A stretch of 64,000 nucleotides of DNA, taken from positions 5,208,001 to 5,272,000 of the forward strand of contig NZ_CP139965.1 of the NCBI RefSeq assembly GCF_034424375.1. Direction: 5' to 3'. This stretch comes from Paraburkholderia kururiensis (GTDB taxonomy: Bacteria > Pseudomonadota > Gammaproteobacteria > Burkholderiales > Burkholderiaceae). The notes under the pieces were generated by a model. The model was not told the DNA's origin. It searched no databases and saw only the letters and a list, made by a program, of their open reading frames with translations. Every line of letters starts with the position of its first letter. Position 1 is the first letter of the stretch. The position numbers and the translations under genes were made by a program. Below are positions 1 to 7,777 of the stretch, piece after piece.

Positions 1-362
1 CATGGGAGTTGCAGCGTTGGGATGCAATCGATCGCGCCGCGCTCGACGCCTGGGCCGCCGACTTCGAACACGCGCGCGAGCATGGCGGCGAAAGCGTGGT
101 GCAGTTCACGACGCGAGTAAGCGCATGGTTCGATGCATCGGTCGATGCGGGTTCGGCTCGCGAGCACACGGTGCAACCTGCGGCGCAAAGCACGGCGCTG
201 TGGGCGGTCACGCATGCGGGGGTGATTCGCGCCATCGCGTCGCGTGTGCTGGGGTTGCCGCTCGCGCACTGCATGAAATGGCCGCTCGCGTTGCCGGCGG
301 TGGTGTGGCTCAGAGGTGACGCGCTGGATTCGCCGTGGGCGCTCGTGCGGTGGAATGTTTGA
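1..362 (+). CDS. cobC: alpha-ribazole phosphatase-like histidine phosphatase (5' truncated)
   Basis: Only the last ~120 residues are present; the reading frame (third base of the window) is open from the left edge to a TGA at 360-362. The segment AVTHAGVIRAIASRVLGLP is the second-histidine region of the histidine phosphatase superfamily (TH-x-G-x-IR). In this superfamily CobC removes the phosphate of alpha-ribazole-5'-phosphate in assembly of the lower ligand of cobalamin. The N-terminal RHG motif lies outside the window, so the family rests on the C-terminal motif plus context: btuF, cobC/cobD, cbiB, cobU and cobQ follow directly. A general phosphoglycerate mutase-like phosphatase cannot be excluded. 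It converges on btuF with a 53-base gap holding no obvious terminator. Confidence 0.75.
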   Translation, partial: WELQRWDAIDRAALDAWAADFEHAREHGGESVVQFTTRVSAWFDASVDAGSAREHTVQPAAQSTALWAVTHAGVIRAIASRVLGLPLAHCMKWPLALPAVVWLRGDALDSPWALVRWNV

Positions 363-415
363 ACGCGTGACGTCCGCGGCACCGGCGTTCTCGCTCAATT
401 CCCATCCTCTCGCGA

Positions 416-1420
416 CTACTTCGCGCTGCCGGGCCGCCTCGACCGCGCCCGTTCCAGGTCCTCGCAAAGCAGGGCCGCGCCTTGCGCGAGACGCGGCCCC
501 GGCCGGTCGATCAGATCGCCGTCGATGGCAAAGAGGTTGTTGCGTGCCACCGCCGTGATGGCCGGCCACGCCTGCCATCGATCGAGCCCGGGAAGCCGGC
601 CTCGCGGCGTCGTGGCGCCGGGCGCGGCCGTGACGATAGCTTCCGGGTTGGCCGCGAGCACCGCTTCCGTCGAGACGGTCGGCACCACGGGCGCGAGGTT
701 CGCGAAGACGTTGCGTCCGCCGCATAGCGCGATGACGTCGCTCACCGTGTCCGTGCCGTTGAGCGTCATCAGCGGCTGGTCCCACACCTGATAGAACACG
801 CTCACCACGGGCTTCGCCGCATAGCGCGCACGCAGGCCGTCGATCTCGCGACGGTACGCGTCGGCTGCGGCCTGTGCCGTTGCGCCCGTGCCGAGCAACG
901 TGCCGAGCTTCACGAGCGTGGCGGGCACGTCGTCCACGTGATGCGGCGCGTTGAAGTAGAGCGGCACATGCAGTTCGCGCAATCGTTCGATTTGCTGCTG
1001 CGCGTTGCCGTGCCGCCAGACCACGATGAGATCGGGCTTCAGCGCCGCGATGCGTTCGAGGTCGAGCGCCTTGTTGTCGCCCACGCGCGGCACGTTCTTC
1101 GCCTCGGGCGGGTAGTCGCTGTACGACACCGCGCCCACCAGCTTTGCGCCGCCGCCCGCGGCGTAGATCAATTCGGTGACGTGCGGCGCGAGGCTCACCA
1201 CGCGTTGCGCGGGCGCGTCGAGCGTGACGGCTGCGCCGGTGTCGTCGGTCACGGTGAGGGCCGCGTGCGCAGTCTGGGCGGCGGGGAGCACCAGAGTGGT
1301 GAGCAGCAAGCCTGCCGCGGTTCGCCGTGAGCCCGTGCTGCGCGACGCGAAGGCGCGGACGGAAACGGTGGTCGCGCAACGCAAGCGAGCGACCGCGTGA
1401 AGCCTGCGGAAAAAATTCAT
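416..1420 (-). CDS. btuF: cobalamin ABC transporter periplasmic binding protein
   Basis: 334 residues. BtuF-type periplasmic binding protein that hands corrinoids to a BtuCD-like inner membrane importer. After a long positively charged leader and a hydrophobic segment ending ...AQTAHA, the mature part begins LTVTDDTGAAVTLDAPAQRVVSLAPHVTEL, the usual start of this fold (substrate recognition as VSLAPxxTE, then VGxxxYSDYP). ATG at 1420 overlaps the stop of the upstream cobC by four bases (ATGA), which supports this start even though the n-region is unusually long (~50 residues). It is the last gene of the cobU-cobD-cobC-btuF run; no btuC or btuD is in the window. A related siderophore or heme binding protein is less likely given the operon. 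Confidence 0.88.
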   Translation of the reverse strand: MNFFRRLHAVARLRCATTVSVRAFASRSTGSRRTAAGLLLTTLVLPAAQTAHAALTVTDDTGAAVTLDAPAQRVVSLAPHVTELIYAAGGGAKLVGAVSYSDYPPEAKNVPRVGDNKALDLERIAALKPDLIVVWRHGNAQQQIERLRELHVPLYFNAPHHVDDVPATLVKLGTLLGTGATAQAAADAYRREIDGLRARYAAKPVVSVFYQVWDQPLMTLNGTDTVSDVIALCGGRNVFANLAPVVPTVSTEAVLAANPEAIVTAAPGATTPRGRLPGLDRWQAWPAITAVARNNLFAIDGDLIDRPGPRLAQGAALLCEDLERARSRRPGSAK

Positions 1421-2526
1421 CGGTTGAGGGCGAGCACGTCGACGCTCGCAGCGAAGTGTTGTTCGAGACGTTGCCATTCGTCGGCATCGGCGGGCAGGCC
1501 GATACGAATGCTCGGCACGTCGTGCGGATTCGCAGGATGCCTGAATAATCGCGTCCAGATGCCGCGTTGCGCGAGTGCGTGATGCAGCGCTTCGGCGCGC
1601 GGGTCCGCGGTCCAGGTGAAGAGCGGCGTGCTGTGCGGCGCGAAACCGTGCCTGCGCAGCAGGGCGGTCAGCCGCGCGCTCTCGTCGGCGAGGTGGGCGC
1701 GCATGCGCGTTTGCCAGGCGATATCGGCGAACGCGTGCATGACCGCGTGTCGCGCAGGACCGCTCACGGTCCATGCGCCGAGTCTTGCCGCAAGCTCGTG
1801 CAGCAGCGCTGGTTGCGCGAGCACGAAGCCGCAGCGCGCGCCCGCGAGTCCGAAGAACTTGCCGGGCGAACGCAGTACGACGAGCCCGGGTTGCGCAACG
1901 TGCGGCGCGAGCGAGACGGGGCCTTTGTTGTCGCCCGAGGCATCGGTAAAGGCATCGGCAAAGGAATCAGCAAACGCTTCGTCGACGACAAGCGTACCGC
2001 CCCGCGCCACGAGCTGCGCGTGCCAGCGAAGCAGCACGGCTGCGTCGAGGCGCACGGCGGTCGGGTTGTTCGGATTCGCGACCATCACGTGACGGATGCC
2101 CGCAGGCAGCGTGTCCCACGACGTATCGAGCGCGGTCACCTCGTGGCCCGCGCCGGCGAAGGCGGGCGCGTACTCGCCGTAGGTCAGCGCGGCGATGGCC
2201 ACGGTCGCGCGCGGCAACAGCGCGGGCAGCGCGCGGATGGCGGCCTGGCTGCCGGCCGTGGGCTGCACGTGGGCGGCGTCGGGCGCGCCGTAGTAACGCG
2301 CGGCGCTAGCGGCGAAGGCGGGATCGTCTTCGTCGGGCAGGCGGCGCCACGCGTCGGCGGGAACGGGCGGCACGGGATAGCCGTGCGGATTGATGCCCGT
2401 CGAGAGATCGAGCCACGCGTCGTGCGGTATGCCGTAGCGGCGCGCGGCTTCGTGCAGATTGCCGCCGTGGGAGATGCGCGGCGTTCCGGCGGGGTACTCG
2501 CGGGGCGGCATCGGCATGTCAGCCAT
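1417..2526 (-). CDS. cobC: threonine-phosphate decarboxylase
   Basis: 369 residues. PLP-dependent fold type I enzyme (CobD in Salmonella, CobC in Pseudomonas) that makes (R)-1-aminopropan-2-yl phosphate from L-threonine phosphate, the linker between corrin ring and nucleotide loop. Visible: N-terminal HGGNLHEAARRYG, LDLSTGINPHGYP, the PLP-contacting VANPNNPT and VVDEAF, and the Schiff-base lysine K223 in SPGKFFGLAGAR. Both ends overlap neighbours (8 bases with cobD, 4 with btuF), indicating translational coupling. A 12-bp in-frame tandem repeat just after DEAF adds a few residues (FADSFADAFTDA) compared with a compact family member. Name note: this gene and the phosphatase at the left edge carry the same symbol in two nomenclatures. 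Confidence 0.92.
   Translation of the reverse strand: MADMPMPPREYPAGTPRISHGGNLHEAARRYGIPHDAWLDLSTGINPHGYPVPPVPADAWRRLPDEDDPAFAASAARYYGAPDAAHVQPTAGSQAAIRALPALLPRATVAIAALTYGEYAPAFAGAGHEVTALDTSWDTLPAGIRHVMVANPNNPTAVRLDAAVLLRWHAQLVARGGTLVVDEAFADSFADAFTDASGDNKGPVSLAPHVAQPGLVVLRSPGKFFGLAGARCGFVLAQPALLHELAARLGAWTVSGPARHAVMHAFADIAWQTRMRAHLADESARLTALLRRHGFAPHSTPLFTWTADPRAEALHHALAQRGIWTRLFRHPANPHDVPSIRIGLPADADEWQRLEQHFAASVDVLALNR
1940..1975 (+). repeat. 12-bp in-frame tandem repeat inside cobC
   Basis: Three consecutive 12-base units (GCATCGGTAAAG, GCATCGGCAAAG, GAATCAGCAAAC) on the plus strand. Read on the coding strand they encode repeats of Phe-Ala-Asp-Ala/Ser directly after the conserved DEAF motif. 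The unit length is a multiple of three, so copy number change would keep the frame. Confidence 0.8.
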
Positions 2527-3460
2527 GCGCGCCCACGCTCAGAAAGGCCAGCACGATCAGCATGGCGAGCCACAGCAGCGTGGTGCGTTCCACTAGCGTC
2601 AACGCGGCACTGACGTGCGCGGCGCGCGCCGTGTCGCCGTCGCCGAGCGCGGGCCGTTCCTCCATCACGCCGTGATAGACGGCGGGGCCGCCCAGCCTCA
2701 CGTTGAGGCTGCCTGCGCCGGCCGCCATCACGGGGCCCGCGTTCGGGCTGTCCCAACGCGGCGCCTGCTCGCGCCAGCAGCGAATCGCCGTGCGCGTGTC
2801 GCCGAGCAACGCGTAGCTCGCGGCGGTGAGGCGCGCGGGAATCCAGTTCAGCACGTCGTCGATGCGGGCTGCGGCCCAGCCGAAGCGCAGATAGCGCGGC
2901 GTGCGATAGCCCCACATCGCGTCGAGCGTGTTGGCCAGCCGGAACGCGAGCGCACCGGGGCCGCCTGCCACCGCGAACCAGAACAGCGCACCGAAGATCG
3001 CGTCGTTGCCGTTTTCGAGCGCCGATTCCACCGCTGCGCGCGATACCGCCGCCTCGTCGGCCTGCGTGAGGTCGCGCGAGACGACGTGCGAGGTGAACAC
3101 GCGCGCCGTTTCGAGATCGCGTCGCGCGAGGGCGTCCGCGATGGGGGCGATGTGGTCGCGCAGACTGCGGGCGCCGAGCGAGAACCACAGCAGCGCCACA
3201 TGCAGGGCACAGGCGAGCGGCCAGGGCAGCGCGACCGTGAGCCAGGCCGCGACGGCCACAGGCGGCACGACCGCCAGCGCCCACGCGAGGATGCCGGCGA
3301 GCCGGCCGCGCCAGCCCGTGTTGAAGCGCGCTTCGATGCGCATGGCGAGCTTGCCGAACGCGACGAGCGGATGCGCACGACGCGGCTCGCCGAGCCGCCG
3401 GTCGATCACGACACCGAGCGCGGCAAGCGCGGCGGCCAGTGGCAACGGCAGGAACAGCAT
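2519..3460 (-). CDS. cobD: adenosylcobinamide-phosphate synthase (membrane)
   Basis: 313 residues. CobD/CbiB integral membrane enzyme that attaches the aminopropanol phosphate to adenosylcobyric acid. Visible: hydrophobic N-terminus LPLPLAAALAALGVVIDRRLGEPRRAHPLVAFG, the family motif GNDAIFGALFWFAVAGGPGALAFRLANTLDAMWGYR, then the DDVLNWIPARLTA segment, and a hydrophobic C-terminus. Start ATG at 3460 lies two bases past the stop of cobU, and the 3' end overlaps cobC by 8 bases. Length is normal for the family. It acts with the CobC decarboxylase next door, which supplies its substrate. Confidence 0.93.
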   Translation of the reverse strand: MLFLPLPLAAALAALGVVIDRRLGEPRRAHPLVAFGKLAMRIEARFNTGWRGRLAGILAWALAVVPPVAVAAWLTVALPWPLACALHVALLWFSLGARSLRDHIAPIADALARRDLETARVFTSHVVSRDLTQADEAAVSRAAVESALENGNDAIFGALFWFAVAGGPGALAFRLANTLDAMWGYRTPRYLRFGWAAARIDDVLNWIPARLTAASYALLGDTRTAIRCWREQAPRWDSPNAGPVMAAGAGSLNVRLGGPAVYHGVMEERPALGDGDTARAAHVSAALTLVERTTLLWLAMLIVLAFLSVGAHG

Positions 3461-3462
3461 CG

Positions 3463-4005
3463 TCAGTGCCCGCCTTTGAGCACGAGCGGCAGGCCGGCCA
3501 CCATCAGCGTGGCGTGTGCGGCAAGCGCGGCGATGCGCTGGTTGAGGCGGCCCAGTTCGTCGACGTAGTGGCGCGTCACCGCGCCGAGCGGCACAACGCC
3601 GAGGCCGATCTCGTTGCTGACCACGATCACTTTGCCCGCGGCCTCGGCGCACGCCGCGACGAAGGCGTCGAGACGCGCCGCTGCGTCGTCGCGCGGGGCG
3701 GCACCATCGGGCGGGCAGAGCAGGTTGACCAGCCAGAGCGTGAGGCAGTCGATCAGCACGCAGCGTTCGGGTTGCGCCGCGGCGGCGAGCGCGCCGGCAA
3801 GATCGAGCGGCGCTTCCACCACCTCCCACTGCGCGGGCCGCCGCGCACGGTGATGTTCGACGCGTGCGGCGAATTCGTCGTCGGCGATCTGCGCCGTGGC
3901 GATGTAGGTGACGGCGAGGCCGCTTGCCGCGGCAAGCCGCTCGGCGTACGCGCTCTTGCCCGAGCGCGCGCCGCCGACGATGAAGGAGAGGTCGCGCGAA
4001 ATCAT
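3463..4005 (-). CDS. cobU: bifunctional adenosylcobinamide kinase / guanylyltransferase
   Basis: 180 residues, full length for CobU/CobP. It phosphorylates adenosylcobinamide and then adds GMP to give adenosylcobinamide-GDP. The P-loop GGARSGKS sits at residues 11-18, the guanylylated histidine region is VEHHRARRP, and VSNEIGLGVVP is the conserved third motif. First gene of the leftward cobU-cobD-cobC-btuF run; the gap to cobD is two bases. The 152-base divergent space to cobQ must hold its promoter; I see no cobalamin riboswitch there. Confidence 0.94.
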   Translation of the reverse strand: MISRDLSFIVGGARSGKSAYAERLAAASGLAVTYIATAQIADDEFAARVEHHRARRPAQWEVVEAPLDLAGALAAAAQPERCVLIDCLTLWLVNLLCPPDGAAPRDDAAARLDAFVAACAEAAGKVIVVSNEIGLGVVPLGAVTRHYVDELGRLNQRIAALAAHATLMVAGLPLVLKGGH

Positions 4006-4042
4006 CGCGTGATTGTACCGGCTGCGCTGCGGGCACCGGCGC

Positions 4043-4072
4043 TTCGGAATTCGTGCAGGGCGATGGGATAAT
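4043..4072 (+). promoter_or_regulatory. candidate sigma-70 promoter for cobQ
   Basis: An extended -10 element TGGGATAAT (4064-4072) with a weak -35-like TTCGGA at 4043-4048, 18-base spacer, 85 bases upstream of the chosen cobQ start. Weak -35 match; inferred from sequence only. Confidence 0.35.
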
Positions 4073-4157
4073 GCACGGCGCCGCGAGGCGCCTCGTGCAC
4101 CGAATGCGCCTCAGTTTTCTTTGTCGTTTCCTTTGCCGTCCGCTTCCCGTTCCTTCC

Positions 4158-5675
4158 ATGCCGATGACCGTTCCCATGCCGCCAGGGCTGCGCGTGCCGC
4201 GCGGCACGTTGATGATCCAGGGCACCACGTCCGACGCCGGCAAGAGCACGCTCGTCGCAGCCCTGTGCCGGCTCGCGCGTCACGCGGGCGCGCGCGTGGC
4301 GCCGTTCAAGCCGCAGAACATGGCGCTCAACAGCGCCGTGACGGTGGACGGCGGCGAGATCGGCCGTGCGCAGGCGTTGCAGGCGGTGGCCGCGGGCATC
4401 GACGCCCACACGGACCTGAACCCCGTGCTGCTCAAACCCACGAGCGACTGCGGCGCGCAGGTGATCGTGCATGGCCGCGTGCGCATGAATCTGGATGCGC
4501 GCGCCTATCACGACTACAAGCCGGTGGCGCGCGAGGCGGTGCTCGCGTCGTATGCGCGGCTGCGCGAGCGGTACGACACGATCTTCGTGGAAGGCGCGGG
4601 CAGTCCGGCCGAGATCAACCTGCGGCAAGGCGACATCGCCAACATGGGGTTCGCCGAAGCGGTGGATTGCCCGGTGGTGCTCGTGGCCGACATCGACCGC
4701 GGCGGCGTGTTCGCGCATCTGGTCGGCACGCTCGCCTGTCTTTCGGAGAGCGAGCGCGCGCGCGTGCAGGGCTTCGTCATCAACCGTTTTCGCGGCGACG
4801 TGAGCTTGCTGCAACCGGGGCTCGACTGGCTGGAGGCGCAGACGGGCAAGCCTGTGCTCGGCGTGCTGCCGTATCTGCACGGCCTCACGCTGGACGCCGA
4901 AGACATGCTGCCGCGCGACCTGCATCGCCGCGCGCAGACGAAGGGCGGCGCGGTGCTGCGTGTCGTGGTGCCGGTGCTGCCACACATCAGCAACCACACC
5001 GACTTCGATGCGCTGCGCGCGCATCCCCAGGTCGAATTCAGCTACGTGCGCGGCGGCAGTCCGCTGCCGGCGGCGGACCTCGTCATTCTGCCGGGCTCGA
5101 AGAACGTGCGCAGCGACCTCGCGTGGCTGCGCGAGCAAGGCTGGGGCGAGGCGCTGCGGCGGCATCTGCGCTACGGCGGACGCGTGATCGGTATTTGCGG
5201 CGGCATGCAGATGCTGGGCCGCGAGATTGCCGACCCGCACGGCGTGGAAGGCGTGCCCGGCGCGGACGAAGGTTTGGGCTGGCTCGATTTCGCGACCACG
5301 CTCACGCGCGAGAAGACACTCGTGAACGTCCGCGGCTCACTCGCGCTGCCCGGCGCCGCAGCGGTGTCGGGCTACGAAATCCACATGGGCGTGACCGAAG
5401 GCGCCGCTCTCGAGACACCGGCATTGCTGCTCGACACGGCAGAAGGGGGCCAACGTCCCGATGGCGCCCTGTCGGCCGACGGCCAGATCCTCGCGACCTA
5501 CGTGCATGGCCTCTTCGATACACCGGGCGCGTGCCAGGCGCTGCTCGCCTGGGCGGGCCTGGCTAGGGTGGAAGCCGTGGACTACGCGGCGTTGCGCGAG
5601 GCGTCGCTGGACCGGCTGGCGGATACGCTGGCCGGGCATCTGGACCTCGCACGCCTGATGGCGGCCATCCGCTAG
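4158..5675 (+). CDS. cobQ: cobyric acid synthase (glutamine-hydrolysing)
   Basis: 505 residues from ATG 4158. CobQ/CbiP amidates four carboxylates of adenosylcobyrinic acid a,c-diamide using glutamine and ATP. The N-terminal dethiobiotin synthetase-like domain carries GTTSDAGKST at residues 22-31 and DIDRGGVFAHLVGT; the C-terminal class I glutamine amidotransferase domain has the nucleophile Cys347 in ICGGMQMLG and His450 in YVHGLFD. The open frame extends to 4053, but the extra residues are not family-like; M38 or M42 are other possible starts. Divergent from cobU, the only gene of the cluster here on this strand besides the phosphatase. Confidence 0.94.
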   Translation: MPMTVPMPPGLRVPRGTLMIQGTTSDAGKSTLVAALCRLARHAGARVAPFKPQNMALNSAVTVDGGEIGRAQALQAVAAGIDAHTDLNPVLLKPTSDCGAQVIVHGRVRMNLDARAYHDYKPVAREAVLASYARLRERYDTIFVEGAGSPAEINLRQGDIANMGFAEAVDCPVVLVADIDRGGVFAHLVGTLACLSESERARVQGFVINRFRGDVSLLQPGLDWLEAQTGKPVLGVLPYLHGLTLDAEDMLPRDLHRRAQTKGGAVLRVVVPVLPHISNHTDFDALRAHPQVEFSYVRGGSPLPAADLVILPGSKNVRSDLAWLREQGWGEALRRHLRYGGRVIGICGGMQMLGREIADPHGVEGVPGADEGLGWLDFATTLTREKTLVNVRGSLALPGAAAVSGYEIHMGVTEGAALETPALLLDTAEGGQRPDGALSADGQILATYVHGLFDTPGACQALLAWAGLARVEAVDYAALREASLDRLADTLAGHLDLARLMAAIR

Positions 5676-5730
5676 CTCGGCAGGGGCTCATTCGTTCCTG
5701 TTGAGAAACAATCTGCGCCACGGCAGCGGT

Positions 5731-5758
5731 TTTTTGTCGCATACGGTTCGAATATAGT
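5731..5758 (+). promoter_or_regulatory. candidate promoter for doxX
   Basis: -10-like TATAGT at 5753-5758 and a poor -35-like TTTTTG at 5731-5736 with a 16-base spacer, 51 bases before the doxX start. Sequence pattern only. Confidence 0.3.
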
Positions 5759-5808
5759 GCGGGACATCGACGCCGCCCTCCGGCGTCCGCCCGTCCAAAG
5801 GAACCGCC

Positions 5809-6234
5809 ATGAACTCCACCCGTACCGCCGATGCCGCCGCGCTGATCCTGCGCCTCGCGCTCGGCGTCCTGTACCTCGCTCATTCACTGCAAAAGATTTT
5901 CGTCTTCACGCTGCCCGGCACGGCCGCGTTCTTCGTGTCGCTGGGGCTGCCGGGCTGGCTCGGCTACGTCACGGCGTTCATCGAACTGGCGGGCGGTATC
6001 GCGCTTCTCGCCGGTTTCCAGGTGCGTTGGGTCGCGCTCGTGCTGCTGCCCTTCATGCTGGGCGCGACGTCTGCGCACCTGCACAACGGCTGGGGCTTCG
6101 CGTCGCCGCACGGCGGCTGGGAATATCCGGCGTTCTGGGCCGTGACGCTCGTGGTGCAGTCGCTGCTGGGCGGCGGGCTCGCCGCGGTGTCGGGCTCGCA
6201 GGCCAAGGCGGCGCGAGGAGCCGTCGCCGCCTGA
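5809..6234 (+). CDS. DoxX family membrane protein
   Basis: 141 residues with four hydrophobic stretches (about 10-28, 45-68, 72-90 and 108-128), the pattern of DoxX-like inner membrane proteins. Typical features: ALILRLALGVLYLAHSLQKIF at the N-terminus, a FxxLGLPGWLGYVTAFIELAGGIALLAGFQVRW core, and a HLHNGWGFASPHGGWEYPAFW loop before the last helix. The start has the ribosome binding site AAAGGAA eight bases upstream. The biochemical role of most DoxX members is unclear; in some bacteria they work with thiol/redox proteins or thiosulfate:quinone oxidoreductase. It stands alone, followed by a hairpin terminator. Confidence 0.85.
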   Translation: MNSTRTADAAALILRLALGVLYLAHSLQKIFVFTLPGTAAFFVSLGLPGWLGYVTAFIELAGGIALLAGFQVRWVALVLLPFMLGATSAHLHNGWGFASPHGGWEYPAFWAVTLVVQSLLGGGLAAVSGSQAKAARGAVAA

Positions 6235-6287
6235 CGGTTTCGATACGCCGCCGCGGCGCCGCCGCACCGCATCGAAACGCAAAACGC

Positions 6288-6322
6288 GAAGGCCGTGTCT
6301 CCCGCGAGGGAGCACGGCCTTC
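6288..6322. terminator. hairpin terminator between doxX and thioesterase gene
   Basis: Perfect 10-base stem GAAGGCCGTG (6288-6297) / CACGGCCTTC (6313-6322). It lies between convergent genes and could serve both; flanks are only weakly T/A-rich. Confidence 0.65.
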
Positions 6323-6385
6323 CTGTATTTCGGTCGCGCGTTCGAACGGCCCCCTTCCCCTTGCTCGATGCCGCCCGCGCGGCGG

Positions 6386-6805
6386 TCAGTACAGCACCAT
6401 CTGCGTACAGCGGAAGAGGGCGATGGTGCGGCCGTCCGGGCCCGTCACCTTCGCGTCCCATACCTGCGTGCTGCGGCCCAGATGGGCCGCCGTGGCTTCG
6501 GCGCGGATGGTCCCCTCGGTCGCGGTGCCGAGGAAGTTGCTCTTGAGTTCGACCGTGGTGAAGTTGCGCGCGGCTTCGGGCAGATGCGCGAGGCATGCGT
6601 AGCCGCAGGCGGTGTCGGCCAGCCCGATCACGGTCGCCGCATGCAGAAAGCCGTTGGGCGCGAGCAGCTCGCCGCGCACCTCCAGTTCCGCGACGAGCCG
6701 GTCCTGCTCCACCGCGACGGTGCGCACGCCGAGCAGTTCGGGCAGCCGGCCGCGTTGCCGCTCCCGCAGAAAATCGGTGGTCATGTTCGCGCGCAGCTTG
6801 CTCAT
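6386..6805 (-). CDS. PaaI family (hotdog-fold) thioesterase
   Basis: 139 residues. Hotdog-fold acyl-CoA thioesterase of the PaaI/YbdB type. Core motif GFLHAATVIGLADTACGYA matches the family pattern HGGxxxxLADxAxxxA, with GFLHA replacing the usual G-x-x-HGG, followed by ARNFTTVELKSNFLGTATEGTIRAEATAAHLGRSTQVWDAKV. Start at 6805 (MSKLRANMT) has GGAGA at good spacing; the frame is open further upstream to 6973 but without family-like sequence. The substrate cannot be told from sequence. Confidence 0.85.
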   Translation of the reverse strand: MSKLRANMTTDFLRERQRGRLPELLGVRTVAVEQDRLVAELEVRGELLAPNGFLHAATVIGLADTACGYACLAHLPEAARNFTTVELKSNFLGTATEGTIRAEATAAHLGRSTQVWDAKVTGPDGRTIALFRCTQMVLY

Positions 6806-7056
6806 CGGGTCGTCTCCATGCTCCAGGCGGGTGGCCGGATGGTCGAATGACCGCGGCGGGGCTTCGGCGCGGCCAGTTTTGCCGATATTATCAACGGCTA
6901 TACGGCAATCCGCTGCGGAATGGGCCAACGTGGGTGGCCATGCGGCAGGCGCGCGGTTTCTGGCCGCAGGCAACGTCCTACCCGACGCAGCGACGAGCCG
7001 GCGCAGGCGACGGCAAACCGGCTGGCGGTACGCCAGCCTTCTTGACGGGAGTTTTC

Positions 7057-7689
7057 ATGACGGTGATTGTGGTGGCGAATCCCAAGGGCGGCGTGGGCAA
7101 GAGCACGCTGTCCACCAATCTGGCGGGCTATTTTGCGGCGCAAGGCGAGTGGGTGGCGCTCGCCGATCTCGACCGGCAGCAGTCGGCGCACGCGTGGCTC
7201 GACCTGCGGCCGGCGGGGTTGCCGCCCATCGAAACCTGGGAAGTGGATCTGGATGTGCCCGCGAAGCCGCCGAAGGGGCTTGAGCACGCGGTGGTGGATA
7301 CGCCGGCGGGGCTGCACGGCAACCGTCTAGGCGTGGCGCTCGAACTCGCGGACAAGGTCATCGTGCCGCTGCAGCCGTCGCTCTTCGACATTCTCGCGAC
7401 CCAGGACTTCCTCGAGCGGCTCGCGAAGGAAAAGGCTGTGCGCAAGGGCTCGATCCAGGTCGGCGTGGTGGGCATGCGCGTGGATGCGCGCACGCGCTCG
7501 GCGGACCAGCTGCACCGTTTCGTGGAAGGGCTCGATCTGCCCGTGCTCGGCTATCTGCGCGATACGCAGAACTACGTGCAGTTGGCGGCGCACGGCCTCA
7601 CGCTGTGGGACGTTGCCAAAAGCCGTGTGGAGAAGGACCTGGAGCAGTGGCAGCCGATCCTCGAATGGGTGAACGCTGCCGGGCGCTAA
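7057..7689 (+). CDS. ParA/MinD-family ATPase, orphan
   Basis: 210 residues. Deviant Walker A ATPase: NPKGGVGKSTLSTNLAGYFA (KGGVGKS at residues 10-16), ALADLDRQQSAHAWL as the second motif and VVDTPAGLHG as the Walker B-like segment. Such proteins position plasmids, chromosomes or large protein assemblies, or act as partners of fimbrial or cellulose systems. There is no parB, parS-like array or partner next to it: neighbours are a thioesterase and panD. The chosen ATG 7057 has GGGAG nearby; the open frame runs back to 6595 over the divergent thioesterase. Its stop codon is the first base triplet of a 13-bp tandem repeat. Confidence 0.85.
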   Translation: MTVIVVANPKGGVGKSTLSTNLAGYFAAQGEWVALADLDRQQSAHAWLDLRPAGLPPIETWEVDLDVPAKPPKGLEHAVVDTPAGLHGNRLGVALELADKVIVPLQPSLFDILATQDFLERLAKEKAVRKGSIQVGVVGMRVDARTRSADQLHRFVEGLDLPVLGYLRDTQNYVQLAAHGLTLWDVAKSRVEKDLEQWQPILEWVNAAGR

Positions 7690-7777
7690 TCGAGGCGGCT
7701 AATCGAGGCGGCTAAGTGAGGCCGCTAATCGAAGCCAATGAGTGAGGCCACTGAGCGAAGCCGCTGATCCGCTCAGC
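7687..7777 (+). repeat. 13-bp tandem repeat, seven units
   Basis: Seven imperfect 13-base units run head to tail from the parA stop codon to the panD stop codon: TAATCGAGGCGGC twice (7687-7712, identical), then TAAGTGAGGCCGC, TAATCGAAGCCAA, TGAGTGAGGCCAC, TGAGCGAAGCCGC and a decayed TGATCCGCTCAGC. Every unit begins with TAA or TGA; because 13 = 1 mod 3, the stops cycle through all three plus-strand frames. Confidence 0.85.

Noticed and set aside
4006..4157. Possible cobalamin riboswitch between cobU and cobQ
   Set aside because: No B12-box-like sequence (GCCACTG) or the long structured leader was seen in these 152 bases.
6595..7056. Longer ParA with an N-terminal extension of 150 residues
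   Set aside because: The extension is Arg-rich antisense of the thioesterase gene; the ATG at 7057 begins at the conserved first strand.
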